Source: Hymenolepis diminuta (Eukaryota; Platyhelminthes; Cestoda; Cyclophyllidea; Hymenolepididae). From it: a stretch of DNA of 64,000 bases. Below the pieces are notes generated by a model. The model saw only the letters and a list, made by a program, of their open reading frames with translations. It did not search any database and was not told where the DNA came from. Position numbers and translations under genes: made by a program. The DNA is taken from assembly GCA_900708905.1 (NCBI GenBank), contig CAADRB010000022.1, positions 477,087 to 541,086 of the forward strand, read 5' to 3'. How positions within the stretch are numbered: position 1 is the stretch's first letter; the number at the start of each line of letters is the position of its first letter. This document shows positions 12,801-23,300 of the stretch, one piece after another.

Positions 12801-15569
12801 ACGACGACGGCTGTTGGGGTCACGATACTCTGCGGTGAGAGTGAAAGCGGGCCGGTGGTGCTGGTAGGCATCTGCTGTGGTGAATCCACTTCCGTCATCC
12901 TCCTCGGCGTCATCATCCTCTTCACTGAAATAAGTAGCATGAAAAATTATAACTTAATTTTTATATAGGAGATTGGAATGCGCACATACGGAATCATATA
13001 TCTGTTTAACTGATAGCAGATGATTTTTATCGGTTGTTCATCAATGAACAAAGAACTCGAAATCTGTCAACGCCCACTTGATCCCAGTTTGGATTACCCT
13101 CGCTTAGCACTGACGCTTCTTCCATTTTCTTACAACTCTTAATTTCTTTTCCCAGTCGTTTTACCTATCCCCTCTCATTTATTTCCAGATATCAAACGTA
13201 CACAATGATTCCACTTAATTTTTGGACTGCTTTGGGAAAGGCTGTGGTATCTTTTAGGACTCGCAGTAGGTCATTAGATTTGTAAGGAATAAATCGGACT
13301 TTTAAAGTAGCCTTACTACTGAAACTAATCAGCACAGCATGAGGCATTAAATACCATGTTAACTGATTGAATTAGTACATAGATTTATGACTTTATTCTT
13401 CAGATAAAACCCAGAGTTAAAAAACAATCACATTTGTTTGAAGAAGTACCACATGGCATCATAACTTCATTTTGAGATGGGAGATCGTATTCAACGTGAC
13501 CTAGCGTAAAAAATGCAATTTCAATTTATTTCTTATAAATAAGTAACAGAATTTTACTTATTTCTTAGTTAACACGACTTAAGGTAAGGGAAAACAATTT
13601 CACAGTATATCCTGTTGGAGGAAAGTGCTTTACACACGCTTTTTGATACGAAATTTACATCCCGCGATCTTCACTTAACTGCTTCTTATTCAATACGATT
13701 GGTTTGAAGAATCTTACCCGATGAATATCGATATCTAAGTGCATGCTACATCATTAAACAAATTCGGATTTTACCTGAATGCGACTAATTACTCAAGTAT
13801 CTATTTACAACTTTTAAGAGATTAAAATTGTCCGACAAACTTAAAGAAGCATCCTAACCAATCGTTATGATTATTGAAGAGAGGGTTAAAGACTGGAATC
13901 ATGATATTGAATGTTTTCGTTTTACTTAAAATTCTTAAACCGGTAAAGATAGATCAATGTATTCCATATGTACGTCTGTACAAATTAAAAGCCTTCAAAA
14001 ACTCAGAGTTCTAAACTATACTAAAAAGAAAAATAAATGAACATATGGCAAAAAAAGAAAGATAGGAAAGAGAGCTGGTGAAGTCGGACTCATAAAGATC
14101 AACTATGATCATCTGCAAAATCATCACAAAAATAAGTTAGTGATGAAAATTTCGTAAATTAAACAGAGGGAAGAAACAAAGGGAAAAATAGGAAACTATA
14201 AATATTGGCTTATATTCACCATCTGAAGATAGAAGAGTTACGACTTTCCAATCTCAAAAACTCGTGCCACCTTGTGCACAATTGGGACAGCGGTAATCGC
14301 CTGAGAAGTCAGAGGTCACAAGTCGGTGTCCATCAGTGCACACTTTGTGAGTGGAATAGCCAGCCACACTGGCTAAATTTAGCTAATGTAGGAGCTGGCA
14401 AAATTTGAATTTCTCACCAGAGAAGCCTAATTATATCTCCTCCTAACCCAAGATGAGCATTGGAAAATGCTTTGCTAAACAGGCTTGGGAATTATTGTTA
14501 TGATTACTACACGCCAACTTATCCAAACAATCAAATTAAAATTTGCTTGTGGAATAATGTGATTACTATAATGCATAAAAATGTATAGCATTAATCTTAA
14601 CAACACTCTCGGAAAACATTTATTCACTATACACCCTTCAAAATTAAGTAGCACTAATGAATACCCTTAGTAGTGGAAGCGTCAGGACTGCTAGTCCTTC
14701 AATAAATATTGTAATAAAAAATATTGATCAACTCGCACCTTTGGTACGAATTTAGAACCACTATTTTGATCAAATAAACATAACGAAATCTAAATCTAAA
14801 ACGGGCTTAAAATGCAGAAGATTACTTCCATTAAAAAACATTCAAAAGATGGTCTATTTAAAACGAATGATAAAGATGCTTACCGAATCAAACGACGACC
14901 GTCGTTTCCAGAGACATGAGGAGGTGAACTAGATTCTTCCTCAGCTTCGAGTTGAAATTTAGCTTGTTGGCGCTGTTTACGAACCATGTGGATAGTACTA
15001 GCATCAGGTATGACACCCTCTGAAAGAGAAAATCAAATAAATATATTAGAGGAGTGGACAAAAATTATACCACTTACGTTTCAACATAGAGGAGAATTGC
15101 TCTGATGAAGCCCTGGTAAGCGGTTTAACCTTAATGATTTCTTCTTCAGCAAGCGCATCCGGAGAGCCCGGTGAATCTTCTAAATTGACTGGGTACTAGA
15201 CCGAAAGTTAAATTAAATTAAGGCAAACTAACTGATTGCGTCCGTTCAGGAATCGATGACTTTGAAACAGAAGGCGAGTCAGATCCAGGTGGCTTCAGTG
15301 AACTCTTACCCTCTTTCAACTGTTTCACAACCCTTCGACTATGAGCCGGACGTTTTACCTTAAATGTTTCCAACTCTACAAAATATGATGTTATTAATAG
15401 TGATCATACCCTCGAGATCATCGCCAAAACTGAGAGTTGCTTTGCTAGTTACAGGTTTTGCAACAACTGGAGGAGGCTGTTTGGAGGATTCTGATTGTTC
15501 ATCATCCGATTCCTTATCTGAATCATCTTTTCGATGTACTCTGAGCGCCCGCCGAGGCTTTCGAAACAT
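883..15569 (-). CDS. PAXBP1: PAXBP1/GCFC1 homologue (GC-rich sequence DNA-binding factor family), 3' end missing
   Basis: Spliced gene, 13 exons seen (5' to 3'): 15569-15410, 15375-15233, 15195-15078, 15019-14884, 12924-12594, 11688-11555, 10568-10379, 10302-10188, 10114-10033, 9958-9816, 8546-8347, 7051-6841, 1078-883. All junctions are GT-AG and the phases agree throughout, giving 719 residues. The start MFRKPRR matches the family N-terminus; an in-frame ATG 24 bases upstream (15593) is less likely. Acidic low-complexity regions lie in residues 1-296 and a helical region (FYMEMREYVRDLINCFNEK) near 380-404. The GCFC domain begins near residue 515 (VVEEYCTISS, AYIPMCLPQLLAPLIRVQ, WDPLSWSQTQR, IFIPLYSKQ). 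The human protein is about 917 residues, so about 200 should lie left of base 1. The family is nuclear and linked to transcription and pre-mRNA processing. No next exon was recognised in bases 1-882. Exon 12 to 13 spans a 5.8-kb intron. Confidence 0.9.
5065..5276 (+). repeat. SINE-like interspersed repeat, copy 1
   Basis: This intronic stretch begins with a tRNA-like head in which GGATTCAATACC resembles a degenerate pol III B box. It continues through blocks such as GAGCGGAATGGCCA and AACCCAGGATGAG and ends in TTGGTAATTATTATT. The same blocks occur in the same order at about 14310-14505, which defines a dispersed family. The pol III origin is inferred from the B-box-like motif only. Confidence 0.5.
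14310..14505 (+). repeat. SINE-like interspersed repeat, copy 2
   Basis: Diverged relative of the repeat at 5065-5276, in the intron between PAXBP1 exons 4 and 5. Shared blocks include GTGAGTGGAATAGCCAGCC, AACCCAAGATGAGCATTGGA and TTGGGAATTATTGTTA. The head region is more decayed than in the other copy. Confidence 0.5.
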
Positions 15570-16272
15570 TATATCCTTAAAGTTAAAAACCACATCAAAA
15601 CATTTACTTAAATATTAATAAACTTGCTAATTTGCGAGCAAAACTATTTCTATTCCAAATACTTAGCTAACCTCTATAAAATTAGGGAAATGTGACTTAC
15701 GACAATTTAAAGTGACAGCCAGTATTTTAACCAATTGCATTCAAGGATGGATGAAAATGTTATTCGCTATAGGAACATCTTCAAAATTTTTAGATAAATG
15801 CAATTTAAGGTTAAAACAAATTTAAACTGAACATTGGGAGCATGGATTGTACTTATTCTTTTAAAATGCACTTGTTAATAATTTTATATGACATCTTATC
15901 AGTGATGATGGCATACCATTGGTCAATATTTTGGTGTGGTGTCCTCAAGGTAAGTGTCTCTCATGGCTCGTCTTTTTTTATTCTTTTGACGTATTATTTA
16001 TAAGATGTATGTACACGGATTGTGAGCAGTCATTTCTTTTCAGTAATCGTGACTTTTTGTTTATAGAAGTCATCACTTTTTTCAAGTTTACATACGTATC
16101 TAAATCATTTCCTTAATGTTTTAAGTTTGGTAAAAGGCTTGGGAAAGTTGGTCCTAATATTGAATACTTTTCATTTTTTTTTCATTCTGCTCAAGTTAAA
16201 TAATATGGCCTCCTCTGTTGACCTGCACCTCAATTTGTAAATATCTACGATATACATCACTTCCAAGTAGTT
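15570..16272. other. Start of the PAXBP1-SF3A1 divergent intergenic region
   Basis: The ATGs of the minus-strand PAXBP1 homologue (15569) and the plus-strand SF3A1 (16976) face away from each other across 1.4 kb, so both promoters should lie in this interval. I see no convincing TATA box. A 65-codon frame at 15919-16116 is T-rich and unrecognised. A decayed coding-like stretch at 16273-16710 occupies part of the rest. Confidence 0.5.
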
Positions 16273-16710
16273 CTAAGATAGATTGCCATTGTACTTAATA
16301 TCAATATACTGGGTTAAATTGTGAGTCTTCATGCTTTTTATGACTTCAGACAATTGAAAATTGACCACAAGAAGCTCTTGCTGGTCGCCGTACTTGAAAA
16401 ACTGTGATCCCGATGGTGCAAAAATATTACATGCTTTTCTTCGAACATTCACGTATAATTGCTCTTCAAATTGTGGATTTAATCTTTTATGAAAATAGGC
16501 ATTTTGGATGTTTTAGCTGTGTCAGACCGATCAAATCATAGATATCCTTGACATCTTGATCAATTTGAATTAATCGTAACTTTGAGTAGGCTCTCTTTCT
16601 AATTCTCCCTGAAAGAATTCTCCTTAAAATAAGCTTTGGGGCAAGAGATCACGGTAGACTTTTCATAACAGCTCAATGGCGAGTTCTTCATTGGAACTTG
16701 GTCGCGACAT
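16273..16710 (-). pseudogene. Unidentified decayed coding-like sequence
   Basis: On the minus strand three reading frames carry protein-like sequence in succession. An ATG at 16710 opens MSRPSSNEELAIELL and then meets a stop. A second frame reads KRAYSKLRLIQIDQDVKDIY and DLIGLTQLKHPKC. A third reads NPQFEEQLYVNVRRKACNIF, then YGDQQELLVVNFQLSEVIKS, to a stop at 16273-16275. At least two frame changes and internal stops separate them, and no GT-AG pair explains the shift near 16500. This looks like a pseudogene, or a small gene carrying assembly indels. I do not recognise the family. Confidence 0.4.
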
Positions 16711-16959
16711 TTGTCAGAGGGACCTGTCGAGCTACCTCTTTCTACGTCATGGTTCTGCTAAGGCGTAATTCTTTTATCAGTCTTCATGCAGTGCTTTGGA
16801 GAGCTTAGGTTTGTTGTTATCATTATTTGGTGCTGTTGTGGGAAAGGTGAAGTGCAGATCGGGTAGTTTCATTCCTCATAATAACCTTTAAATTTGAACA
16901 ATTTCAGTTGACCTATATCTTTTTAAGTGATCATTTTAATGTTAGTCATATTGTTTTTA

Positions 16960-16970
16960 TTTTGTTATAG
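16960..16970 (+). promoter_or_regulatory. Splice acceptor just upstream of the SF3A1 start
   Basis: A T-rich tract ends in TTGTTATAG at 16970, five bases before the ATG at 16976. It could end a 5'UTR intron or accept a trans-spliced leader, which flatworms are known to use. The sequence alone cannot separate these. Confidence 0.5.
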
Positions 16971-16975
16971 ATTGA

Positions 16976-18883
16976 ATGACAATGACTGAGATAGTTACGG
17001 AAAGCAGCAACAAGCCAATCAATCCCAAAATTGGTATTATCTACCCTCCTCCAGAGGTTCGTAACATCGTTGATAAAACAGCCAGTTTCGTCGCCAGAAA
17101 TGGACCTGATTTCGAATCCCGTATTAGACAGAATGAAATCAATAATCCAAAATTTAACTTCCTGAATCCCTCCGACCCTTATCATGCATACTATCAGCAG
17201 AAAGTTAAGGATTTTACCGACGGGAAAGCTACTGAATCTCTGGGAATGAAAGTTTCTGTTCCATCGTCTGCTCGTCTTGCTCAAGATGCACCCAAAATCA
17301 TCAAAGAAACCTTCATTCCTAAAGATCCCCCACCTGAATTCGAGTTTGTTCATGATCCAGCTTCTATTAATGCTCTGGATATAGATGTTGTCAAACTCAC
17401 TGCTCAGTTTGTTTCTCGTAATGGCAAACAATTTCTAGTTAATCTCATGAATCGAGAGACGCGTAATTATCAGTTTGATTTTCTCCGTACTCAACACAAC
17501 ATGTTTTCCTATTTCACTAAACTTGTCGAACAGTACACCAAGGTACTTATTCCCCCTCGGGATTTAATCACCAGTTTGGATGAGGAGTTAAGCAACCCCA
17601 AAACAATTCTGGACCGTGTAAAATATCGAGTGGAGTGGCATAAATACCAGGAGAGACAACGGCGAAAAGAGGAAGAGGCTCAGGAGAAGGAGCGTCTTGC
17701 TTACGCTCAAATTGATTGGCACGATTTCGTTGTTGTAGAGACGGTTGACTTCCAGCCTAACGAGACGGGCACATTCCCTATGCCCATCACTCCAGAAGAA
17801 GTCGGTGCTCGAGCTATTGCTGATGAGAGAGGAGAGATGCTTCCGCAACAAAATGAGATATCAATCAACGCTCCCCCGCCACCTGGTTCTTATGATCCTC
17901 TTCCGTCAGAGCTGAACGGCATGGAGGATGAAGAGGAGGACTTGGATGAAGAACAGCACATTAAGAGCATCACCGTTCCAGCTGCTCCAGCCGTTGAACA
18001 AGTAGATGTTCAAGAAGATGAAGCAGGAGGTGAGGACATGGAGCTATCCGATGATGAAGATACAGCAAATCATGTCCCACCACCTCCTCCTCCCCAACAA
18101 CCAGCTAAACCCTCTCGACCACTACCTCCCACTGCCGATCAAGTGCTCATTCGTCATGACTACGATCCGAAGGCTGCTGCTGCTGTTAGAGAAGCAGCAG
18201 AAGCTCAGAAGAACCAGGTCCTCTTTGTGTCACCATTCACTGGTGAAAAGATTCCCGCAAGTCAAGTTCCCAAACACATGCGTGTTGGTCTGCTGGATCC
18301 CAAGTGGGTTGAACAGAGGGATAGGGAGATTCGCGAGAAGAGAGAGCAGGATCAAGTTTACGCCTCGGGCTCAGTGATTGAGAGTAACTTGAAGCAGTTG
18401 GCTCAACGTCGATCAGATATCTTTGGTGTGGGTGCTGAAGAGACGGCAATAGGAAAAACAGCAGAGGAGGAAAAAGAGAAGGAATCTAAGCCAGAGAAAC
18501 TAATCTGGGATGGCCATGCAGCATCAGCAGAAGCGGTAGCTAAGAGAGCGAAGGACTACATCACTCCGGAGGATGTAAGAGCTCATTTTGAGGCTGAACA
18601 GCAAAAGGAGTTGGAAAGAGCAAAGATTGGCGTCCAGTTGCCTACCCAACAGATCCCTCAACCGACTTTCCTCATGACAGCTCCACCATCACAATCAACA
18701 GCACAGCAAATGCAACAGGCCGCTTTTCTGAGTGGGATGATGATGCCTCCACCCACTGGCTATCCTCCCTTCATGCATCCACCACCAACTATGATGCAGG
18801 CACCGCCACCAGCACAGCCACCTCTCCTCCCGTCTACCACTGTTGAGGAACCGGAGGCAAAGAAATCACGTACTACAGAGTGA
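16976..18883 (+). CDS. SF3A1: Splicing factor 3A subunit 1 (SF3A1/Prp21), no C-terminal ubiquitin-like domain
   Basis: Single uninterrupted frame of 635 residues. SF3A1 is part of the SF3a complex of the U2 snRNP and acts in branch-site recognition and pre-spliceosome assembly in the nucleus. Two SURP modules are visible: the first near residues 28-75 (VDKTASFVARNGPDFESRI), the second near 136-183 (VVKLTAQFVSRNGKQFLVNL). They are followed by a charged PRP21-type region, an acidic segment, the motif VLFVSPFTGEKIPASQVPKH near 425, and a Pro/Met-rich C-terminus. The human protein (793 residues) ends in a ubiquitin-like domain. Here a stop follows KKSRTTE and a poly(A) signal lies 26 bases later, so that domain is absent. 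The start is the first ATG after an acceptor-like TTATAG. An antisense frame of 161 codons at 16946-17431 is a shadow. Confidence 0.95.
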   Translation: MTMTEIVTESSNKPINPKIGIIYPPPEVRNIVDKTASFVARNGPDFESRIRQNEINNPKFNFLNPSDPYHAYYQQKVKDFTDGKATESLGMKVSVPSSARLAQDAPKIIKETFIPKDPPPEFEFVHDPASINALDIDVVKLTAQFVSRNGKQFLVNLMNRETRNYQFDFLRTQHNMFSYFTKLVEQYTKVLIPPRDLITSLDEELSNPKTILDRVKYRVEWHKYQERQRRKEEEAQEKERLAYAQIDWHDFVVVETVDFQPNETGTFPMPITPEEVGARAIADERGEMLPQQNEISINAPPPPGSYDPLPSELNGMEDEEEDLDEEQHIKSITVPAAPAVEQVDVQEDEAGGEDMELSDDEDTANHVPPPPPPQQPAKPSRPLPPTADQVLIRHDYDPKAAAAVREAAEAQKNQVLFVSPFTGEKIPASQVPKHMRVGLLDPKWVEQRDREIREKREQDQVYASGSVIESNLKQLAQRRSDIFGVGAEETAIGKTAEEEKEKESKPEKLIWDGHAASAEAVAKRAKDYITPEDVRAHFEAEQQKELERAKIGVQLPTQQIPQPTFLMTAPPSQSTAQQMQQAAFLSGMMMPPPTGYPPFMHPPPTMMQAPPPAQPPLLPSTTVEEPEAKKSRTTE

Positions 18884-18908
18884 ATGGCAAATTTTTCCCA
18901 TTTAATGT

Positions 18909-18914
18909 AATAAA
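18909..18914 (+). terminator. Poly(A) signal of SF3A1
   Basis: AATAAA lies 26 bases after the SF3A1 stop codon and implies a very short 3'UTR. Confidence 0.75.
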
Positions 18915-20345
18915 GTGTTGTTTTCACATACATCATACATTGTGCTTAATGAAAAGTGCTTTGTTGTAATTTTATGATTTTGGTAGGTTTGTAGTCGGAG
19001 ACCGGGTTGGTTTCGAGTTTCGGAATAAGGCCTGTAGCCCACATATTTGAATGATTACTAGGAAAGGAATTATTTACCTTATTAGTTTCCAGAATTGAAA
19101 TCCTATCTGGGTAGGGTATTAATCAGACGCCTCACTGATTTTCGTTTCGGAAGTCAGATGTTTTGTCTATATATTCGATTAGTTTAGTAGCATTTGACTG
19201 ATATAGCCTTGAATGAGGTCAGGTTGTAGTCCCGTATTTTTGGAATAAGCACTTGCATAGTTTGGATGATATGGGAGCGTCCAGAAAGACACTGGAGATT
19301 GAAAGAATACATATTTGTGGGCGGTCCACGAACACATTCGCTTATAAAATGACTGCTGAAGGGTGGTTGCTAAGATGAGTATCTCATAAAAGCTGCGGTT
19401 TTAGCCGCTAGCTTTCAAAAATGAAGCCCAGACACATGCGTTTTTGGAATTCTGGTTAAGGCCATTCGATCCCCTTTCTTTCACAGGATTAAGTATTAAG
19501 GTTTTCACTTTCTGGACGTTAAATGGTTCTGAGATTTAACTAAATGAATATTAACTTCCAAAGCTAATTAAGGGGAGTGTAAACAGCACTCGACTTGCGC
19601 AGAGGGAAGGTACCCTTGAGCTGCTCTGTCGAAACATTCTGACACCCCCTTTTTAACTAACCATTACGGTTAGTCGTTCACATTACTGGATACGTTAATC
19701 AGGGATTGAAACATCTGTTACCAGTAACCCATCTAGACGAACAATTTCAATACAAATCAAATGTCTTTAATTTAATTTAAGTGTTTCGAAATTTGGGGTT
19801 ATTCGTATTCAAATAAAGCGTTTGGAAATTTGTAAAATGGGCTTTGGGAGTAGTTTAAAATGATAAGGTCCATTGAAGAGCTCCTAACATCCAAATCAGA
19901 TGGAGTAGCGAGCCATCGCTCCCATAATGTTTCCCCCTCATTGATAAGCTTTTAACTAATGGTGTACACTGAATGCGCACCAGAGCATCGAAGCCCTGAC
20001 CCTTAAAATGTGAATAGCTTTGAATTAATAGTTTTTTTCTCTCAACGCTACTTTCGTTTCCATTGTATTCCGGAGAATTTATCTCAACCAGATGTTCAAG
20101 GTATATGCTGGCTCCATCAATTGAACCATAAAGAGCATCCAAATAAATTTTCTCATGTCCACCTTCATCCCGTGTCTAAAATTTGTAGAAGAGGTAATTG
20201 ACATCTTCACCTACTTTCAAGTTTCCGATGGTCATTAAACGTATACTTTCAAGTATAGTAGTCATTAATAACCCGCCAAGGGAAAAAAACACTTTTGGAT
20301 AATTAGAAAAACGCTTTATTGAGAGACTGTACACAAAATATATAC
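18915..20345. other. Convergent intergenic region between SF3A1 and USP39
   Basis: Both flanking genes end into this 1.4-kb interval. It contains no exon that would restore the missing SF3A1 ubiquitin-like domain. A minus-strand frame at 20142-19855 (95 codons, with LVKSLSMRGKHYGSDGSLLH) is the only protein-like piece. I do not recognise it; a transposon remnant is possible. Confidence 0.4.
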
Positions 20346-20351
20346 TTTATT
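20346..20351 (-). terminator. Poly(A) signal overlapping the USP39 stop codon
   Basis: On the minus strand the end reads TCA TAA TAAAG, so AATAAA shares two bases with the stop codon (20350-20352). If used, the 3'UTR would be only a few tens of bases. Confidence 0.6.
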
Positions 20352-23300
20352 ATGACAACTTTCCATTAGATTCTATTTTCTCCCTTTCTTCCTTCACCAC
20401 TTCTGATTTCTTTTCGTCTCCTTTAGGTGATGATTTCTTGGTCGATTTCTTCTCATAAAACGGGTTCGGGATGCTCTTGTTCACTGCCCAAACCTGCGGC
20501 AGAAAATGAAACAATTGGAGTCAATATAATTTTAATAAAGAAATGTCTTTTGAAACTCATTCTGAAAGTAGAAAGGACATCTTAGGATTTCACTTTTTTA
20601 GATTTAATTAATTAATAAATCCGTTTATTCATAAACATAGACAAGCGGATGCGCATATACAGCTGTGAGGATATTTAAGAGAATCGAGACTTTCACGTTT
20701 TTGTTATTCAGCTCAGAAGAATATGTGCTATCACCTTTCAAAAGTATTATTTATAATATACACATTCTTTTATTAACAAACAAGAGGATGTGGGACTTTA
20801 TACAACTAAGTAGATTAGCAGTATGCAGAAGCCATCATTGACGAAATGCAAATGAGAATTTTCTGATAAAGGAAAACAAGAGTTGCTTGGAATACAGGGC
20901 CTCATTTTCGTTTTCATATGCAAAACTAATATTGAAATACCAACCATTAACTGCATTTATAAAACTGAAATGTTACACCCGAGTCAGAATATCGAAAATG
21001 AGATCAGTCCTACTTGAATGAGAGATTCACTGAGTGGAATCATCTGCGGCAGAACCTCCTGGACATGCAGATCCTGCATCTCGAACCATTTGTCCGTTCC
21101 GCGCTGCAAAACGAAAATCCGATGAGTTCCAGCCCCTGGCGTAGCCGGCCCATCGTGTACCACATTCGCAACCAAGTCGTAGATTGTGTGTCTAAAATGT
21201 AATACAAACATAAGTTTAAAATATTATACGCTAAAGATTAGCAATTTTTTATATTAACCCCTTCTCGAGTAAACCTTAGTGACCTCTTAGCTGGCATCTA
21301 CTAGCTTCTATTTGACAATCCAGAGAAAAATGTAGTGAGACTTCTTATGCCTACTGATCAATGAGTTCCGAATACAGAGAAGGGTTGCGTTCTGAGATTT
21401 GCGCTTTAAAAATTAAGATTATGATACAAAAATACCTATTGAGTAAAGCGGATAACTCAAGGATTTCAGAATTTGATGTCCCGACTTTTATTTTCCATTT
21501 CCACTACTACTACTATAACAATAATAAAGTGTTAATCCCTCTTAAGTTAGTATTCCCTCAGAAACATTTTGAGAGAAAAAAATAAAGAATAATTTTAGAA
21601 AATCTCGCTGCAGTGTCTCAACAAAGACCACTTTTTCGGGTCACCAGAAACTAGGAAGAAGCCAGAAACAAAACAGGAGCTAAAATAAATCAAATAATAC
21701 TGGTTAGTCTTGATTTAAGAGGGGGGTTGAATCAACCCCATTCTCTCAAACTCTGACACCCAATCTCAGATGATTTTGTGCAGGGATAGTCTAATAAGAT
21801 AATTCTATTTAGATGCAAGGAAAAACCTCATAAAAATTTTCTACAGAAATTATAATATTAGTAGTGGAAGTTCCAGAGAGGGAGATCTTTATGAATTTTA
21901 CCTTATATCCATGACAAAGGGATTATTGAGGACCATATTTAACTAGTCACATTCTCAAAAGAATCCGGGCAAGAAGAGTAATACGCAAACCCAACTATAT
22001 GAGAATGAAACCAAAAAATACACTAATTTTAAGGAAGAGATCGCTTTCGAAAACGACGAATTTCATCAATAAATCTAGTTGTGGAAGCTTCGAACCATGC
22101 AGACCAATGATTCGGACATCAACTTCTTGAATATCGTCTCCTAACCATGGCAACATAATACCAAGTAAGAAATTGTTGTATACTGAACCAATATTACAGA
22201 AAATCTCAACAAGTTCCTAGATATACCAACGAAAGTTCAGAACAAGAAAAATACGACAGCGAAATCCATCGCTTTATCTAAATCTAATACTTTAAATTTT
22301 TGTACTAAGTGAATAAAGAGATTGGCAACTTACTTATGCTGTGCTCTAGCCTCATCATCCAGCAGTTCCCCGAAATCAATACTTTTAATGGGGAAATTGA
22401 CAATAGTGGGATTCTTCTCCAACGTGAAGATGTTTTTGAGAATGCGTTTCATGAAGAGAATGAGATAGGGCGGAAGGTGTTTGAGACAGAAGCGACGCAT
22501 TGTTGAGTCGCAGTGTGTCTTATACTCCTTCTCTGTTACCCCGTTAAATTTAGTTAGAAGGGTAGCAAGTGGTACTTGGGGGATTATACTCTCCTTAAAC
22601 TCGTCCAAATAGAGGGGTGCAGGGGGCAGGTCACAGGTTAAGTAGAGAAAACGCGACTCCATGACGTGGGGCTGCAAATACAAAGAAACATAAATTAAAG
22701 AACACAAGTATAATATCGACACTGATAAAAATCAAACTTTATTAGCCTTTACTTGATGACTTGTGAATATAATTATAAAGAATGGACAATGAAGACGTGA
22801 CTCTCCAACTCATGATAACAACGAACTTGAAAATGCACTAATAGACCACAAATCTTAAGCAAACTTCATGAGATTCACCCATTAAGTTTGGACAGATGTT
22901 AAGGCACTATAAGTATACATGCAAGTATGCATTTCTTTCATTCAAGAAGTGTTCGTAACTTATTTCAATAAACCAATGATGATCTATACAACAATCTCAG
23001 TTATATCAATTAGAATTAAAATGACAAAATAACAAAATCTTTGAAGAAACAAAGTTACTGACAAAGGCGAGCTGAAATGATAGTAAAGCTTCCGGAAGAC
23101 GAAGTAAACCACGGAGAAACCTAATTATATTCATTCCAAATTCTTTCAGAGTTAATCTACGGATCAAATTTGAAAATCATTTAACACTTAAATGGAAGAA
23201 AAAATTTTCTGAAAAGGGTAATGAGCATAAAGTTAAATTACCTTTCAAGCATGCGGCAAATCAGTGGGTTATTAGACCATCTCAAAAATAGGTCTCTAAC

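Noticed and set aside
12753..12968. Plus-strand frame over PAXBP1 exon 5
   Set aside because: Antisense shadow of an acidic, Arg-rich exon.
16946..17431. 161-codon frame on the minus strand
   Set aside because: It is antisense to the SF3A1 SURP region and has no family features of its own; a shadow of a coding exon.
19855..20142. 95-codon minus-strand frame as a real gene
   Set aside because: Sits alone between two convergent gene ends without start context or recognised family; kept only as a possible transposon remnant.
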